Assembly (NCBI RefSeq): GCF_014750685.1
Contig: NZ_JAAXGE010000001.1
Coordinates: 704,945 to 768,944 of the forward strand
DNA length: 64,000 bases
Source of the DNA: Bacteroides sp. GM023
GTDB lineage: Bacteria > Bacteroidota > Bacteroidia > Bacteroidales > Bacteroidaceae
Reading direction: 5' to 3'
The translations under genes and the position numbers were made by a program. Under the pieces are notes generated by a model. That model was given only the letters and a program-made list of their open reading frames with translations. It was not told the origin of the DNA and searched no databases. Positions 63,231-64,000 of the stretch are shown piece by piece; positions within the stretch are counted from its first letter, which is position 1, and every line of letters begins with the position of its first letter.

Positions 63231-63476
63231 TCCTTTCTTTTCCTCTTTTCTTTCTTCTTATTCCTTTTTTTTCTTGTAATTCCCGCTCTTTTTTTCTTTC
63301 CTTGCCTTTGTCTCTTTGCGCGCACTACGCGCACGTGTGAATATAATAATGTGTACTCCCTTACCTGTTCCCGCACACACTCCACCCCACATTGAAAAAT
63401 ATGTTCTACAACATCCTTATAATTCAACGAGTTAGCCTACCCATTCAAAAATAATTAGAAAAAAGAGTAGAATATA

Positions 63477-63508
63477 TTTGGAGTATATCCCAAAAGGGAG
63501 TACTTTTG
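63477..63508 (+). promoter_or_regulatory. rRNA operon promoter P1
   Basis: TTTG (63477-63480) and TACTTTTG (63501-63508) are 20 bp apart, followed by CACCCGCTTT. Confidence 0.8.
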
Positions 63509-63603
63509 CACCCGCTTTCCAAGAGAAGAAAGCCTTGACAAAATGACTTAGTGATAAAGCGTAAGGTCGCTTAATAATAAGAACAAAAAAACTTCCGAAA
63601 AAG

Positions 63604-63635
63604 TTTGGTAGTTAAAATTAAACCTCTTACCTTTG
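63604..63635 (+). promoter_or_regulatory. rRNA operon promoter P2
   Basis: TTTG (63604-63607) and TACCTTTG (63628-63635) are 20 bp apart, again followed by CACCCGCTTT. It lies 127 bp after P1 and about 200 bp before the mature 16S rRNA. Confidence 0.8.
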
Positions 63636-63843
63636 CACCCGCTTTTAAAACGAAAGCAACAAGTTCTTTGAAATATTGATAAACAATACAAGTAGTACAA
63701 GTTAAAAAAAATAGAACCGTCAATACTTGTTTCAAACGCAGCAATGCAAATGAAACACAGGTATTTGAAAAGAGTCAATAAATTTTGTACGGCATCCTGA
63801 ACAGAGCAACAACCATCCTTATGGATGATTAAAATAACTTTTA

Positions 63844-64000
63844 CAATGAAGAGTTTGATCCTGGCTCAGGATGAACGCTAGCTACAGGCTTAACACATGC
63901 AAGTCGAGGGGCAGCATTTCAGTTTGCTTGCAAACTGAAGATGGCGACCGGCGCACGGGTGAGTAACACGTATCCAACCTGCCGATAACTCGGGGATAGC
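63844..64000 (+). rRNA. rrs: 16S ribosomal RNA, 5' end only
   Basis: The mature RNA begins near AATGAAGAGTTTGATCCTGG and continues with GATGAACGCTAGCTACAGGC and GACCGGCGCACGGGTGAGTA, a Bacteroides-type 5' domain. It is cut by the right edge of the window. The first variable region (GCATTTCAGTTTGCTTGC) fits the B. thetaiotaomicron/ovatus group as far as I can recall. Confidence 0.97.

Overview
The window is chromosomal DNA from a Bacteroides species, most likely of the B. thetaiotaomicron/ovatus group. The evidence is the promoter style (TTTG, about 20 nt, then TAnnTTTG), UpxY-type capsule regulation, DUF4248, DUF4494 and smalltalk-type genes found in this order of bacteria, a short primary sigma factor without region 1.1, and the Bacteroides-type 5' end of a 16S rRNA at the right edge. 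From memory, the order rpoD, degQ, dipeptide epimerase, NlpC/P60 ... pst ... capsule locus resembles the B. thetaiotaomicron neighbourhood around BT1311-BT1358 (CPS3). I could not check this by alignment.

Region 1 (1-21.2 kb) is a complete phase-variable capsular polysaccharide locus after the end of a TPR gene. A tyrosine recombinase gene is followed by a roughly 250-bp segment bounded by 20-bp inverted repeats. The only good promoter in that segment points back toward the recombinase, so the locus is drawn in the OFF state. Then come upxY, an SLBB/Wza-type exporter, a Wzz-type chain-length protein, UDP-galactopyranose mutase, a Wzx flippase, seven glycosyltransferases, a hexapeptide acyltransferase, a Wzy polymerase, UDP-glucuronate 4-epimerase, UDP-glucose dehydrogenase and the initiating sugar-phosphate transferase. 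The genes predict a repeat unit with Galf and GlcA or GalA, made by the Wzx/Wzy route.

Region 2 (21.2-26.3 kb) is the capsule edge. Two tandem copies of a roughly 282-bp sequence fold into the same four hairpins with compensatory changes. A cassette follows: DUF4248, a signal-less amidase, a 32-aa membrane peptide (smalltalk), an HU-like protein and a primase/DUF3987 ATPase, with palindromic sites at its promoters. It looks like a domesticated mobile-element or phage-like module.

Region 3 (26.4-45.2 kb) is mostly housekeeping: DUF805, RidA, FolC, PhoH, a DHOD-like/YggS/DUF4494 operon, HdeD, thiol peroxidase, a DUF3078 outer-membrane protein, DedA, a TPR protein, GlnRS, the phosphate system (pstS divergent from pstCAB-phoU, with candidate Pho boxes between), riboflavin synthase and a nitroreductase.

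Region 4 (45.3-64 kb) holds a membrane-anchored Kelch/winged-helix regulator, a Tricorn-like S41 protease, BrkB/YihY, RNase P RNA, a murein-peptide pair (NlpC/P60 plus a Tat-signal L-Ala-D/L-Glu epimerase), DegQ, RpoD, an L,D-transpeptidase-like protein, a C11 protease lipoprotein and a DUF2569 protein. A roughly 1-kb noncoding stretch has 22-bp periodic repeats, and a small orphan gene with a long leader follows. The window ends in an rRNA operon start with two tandem promoters. I saw no tRNA gene and no CRISPR array.
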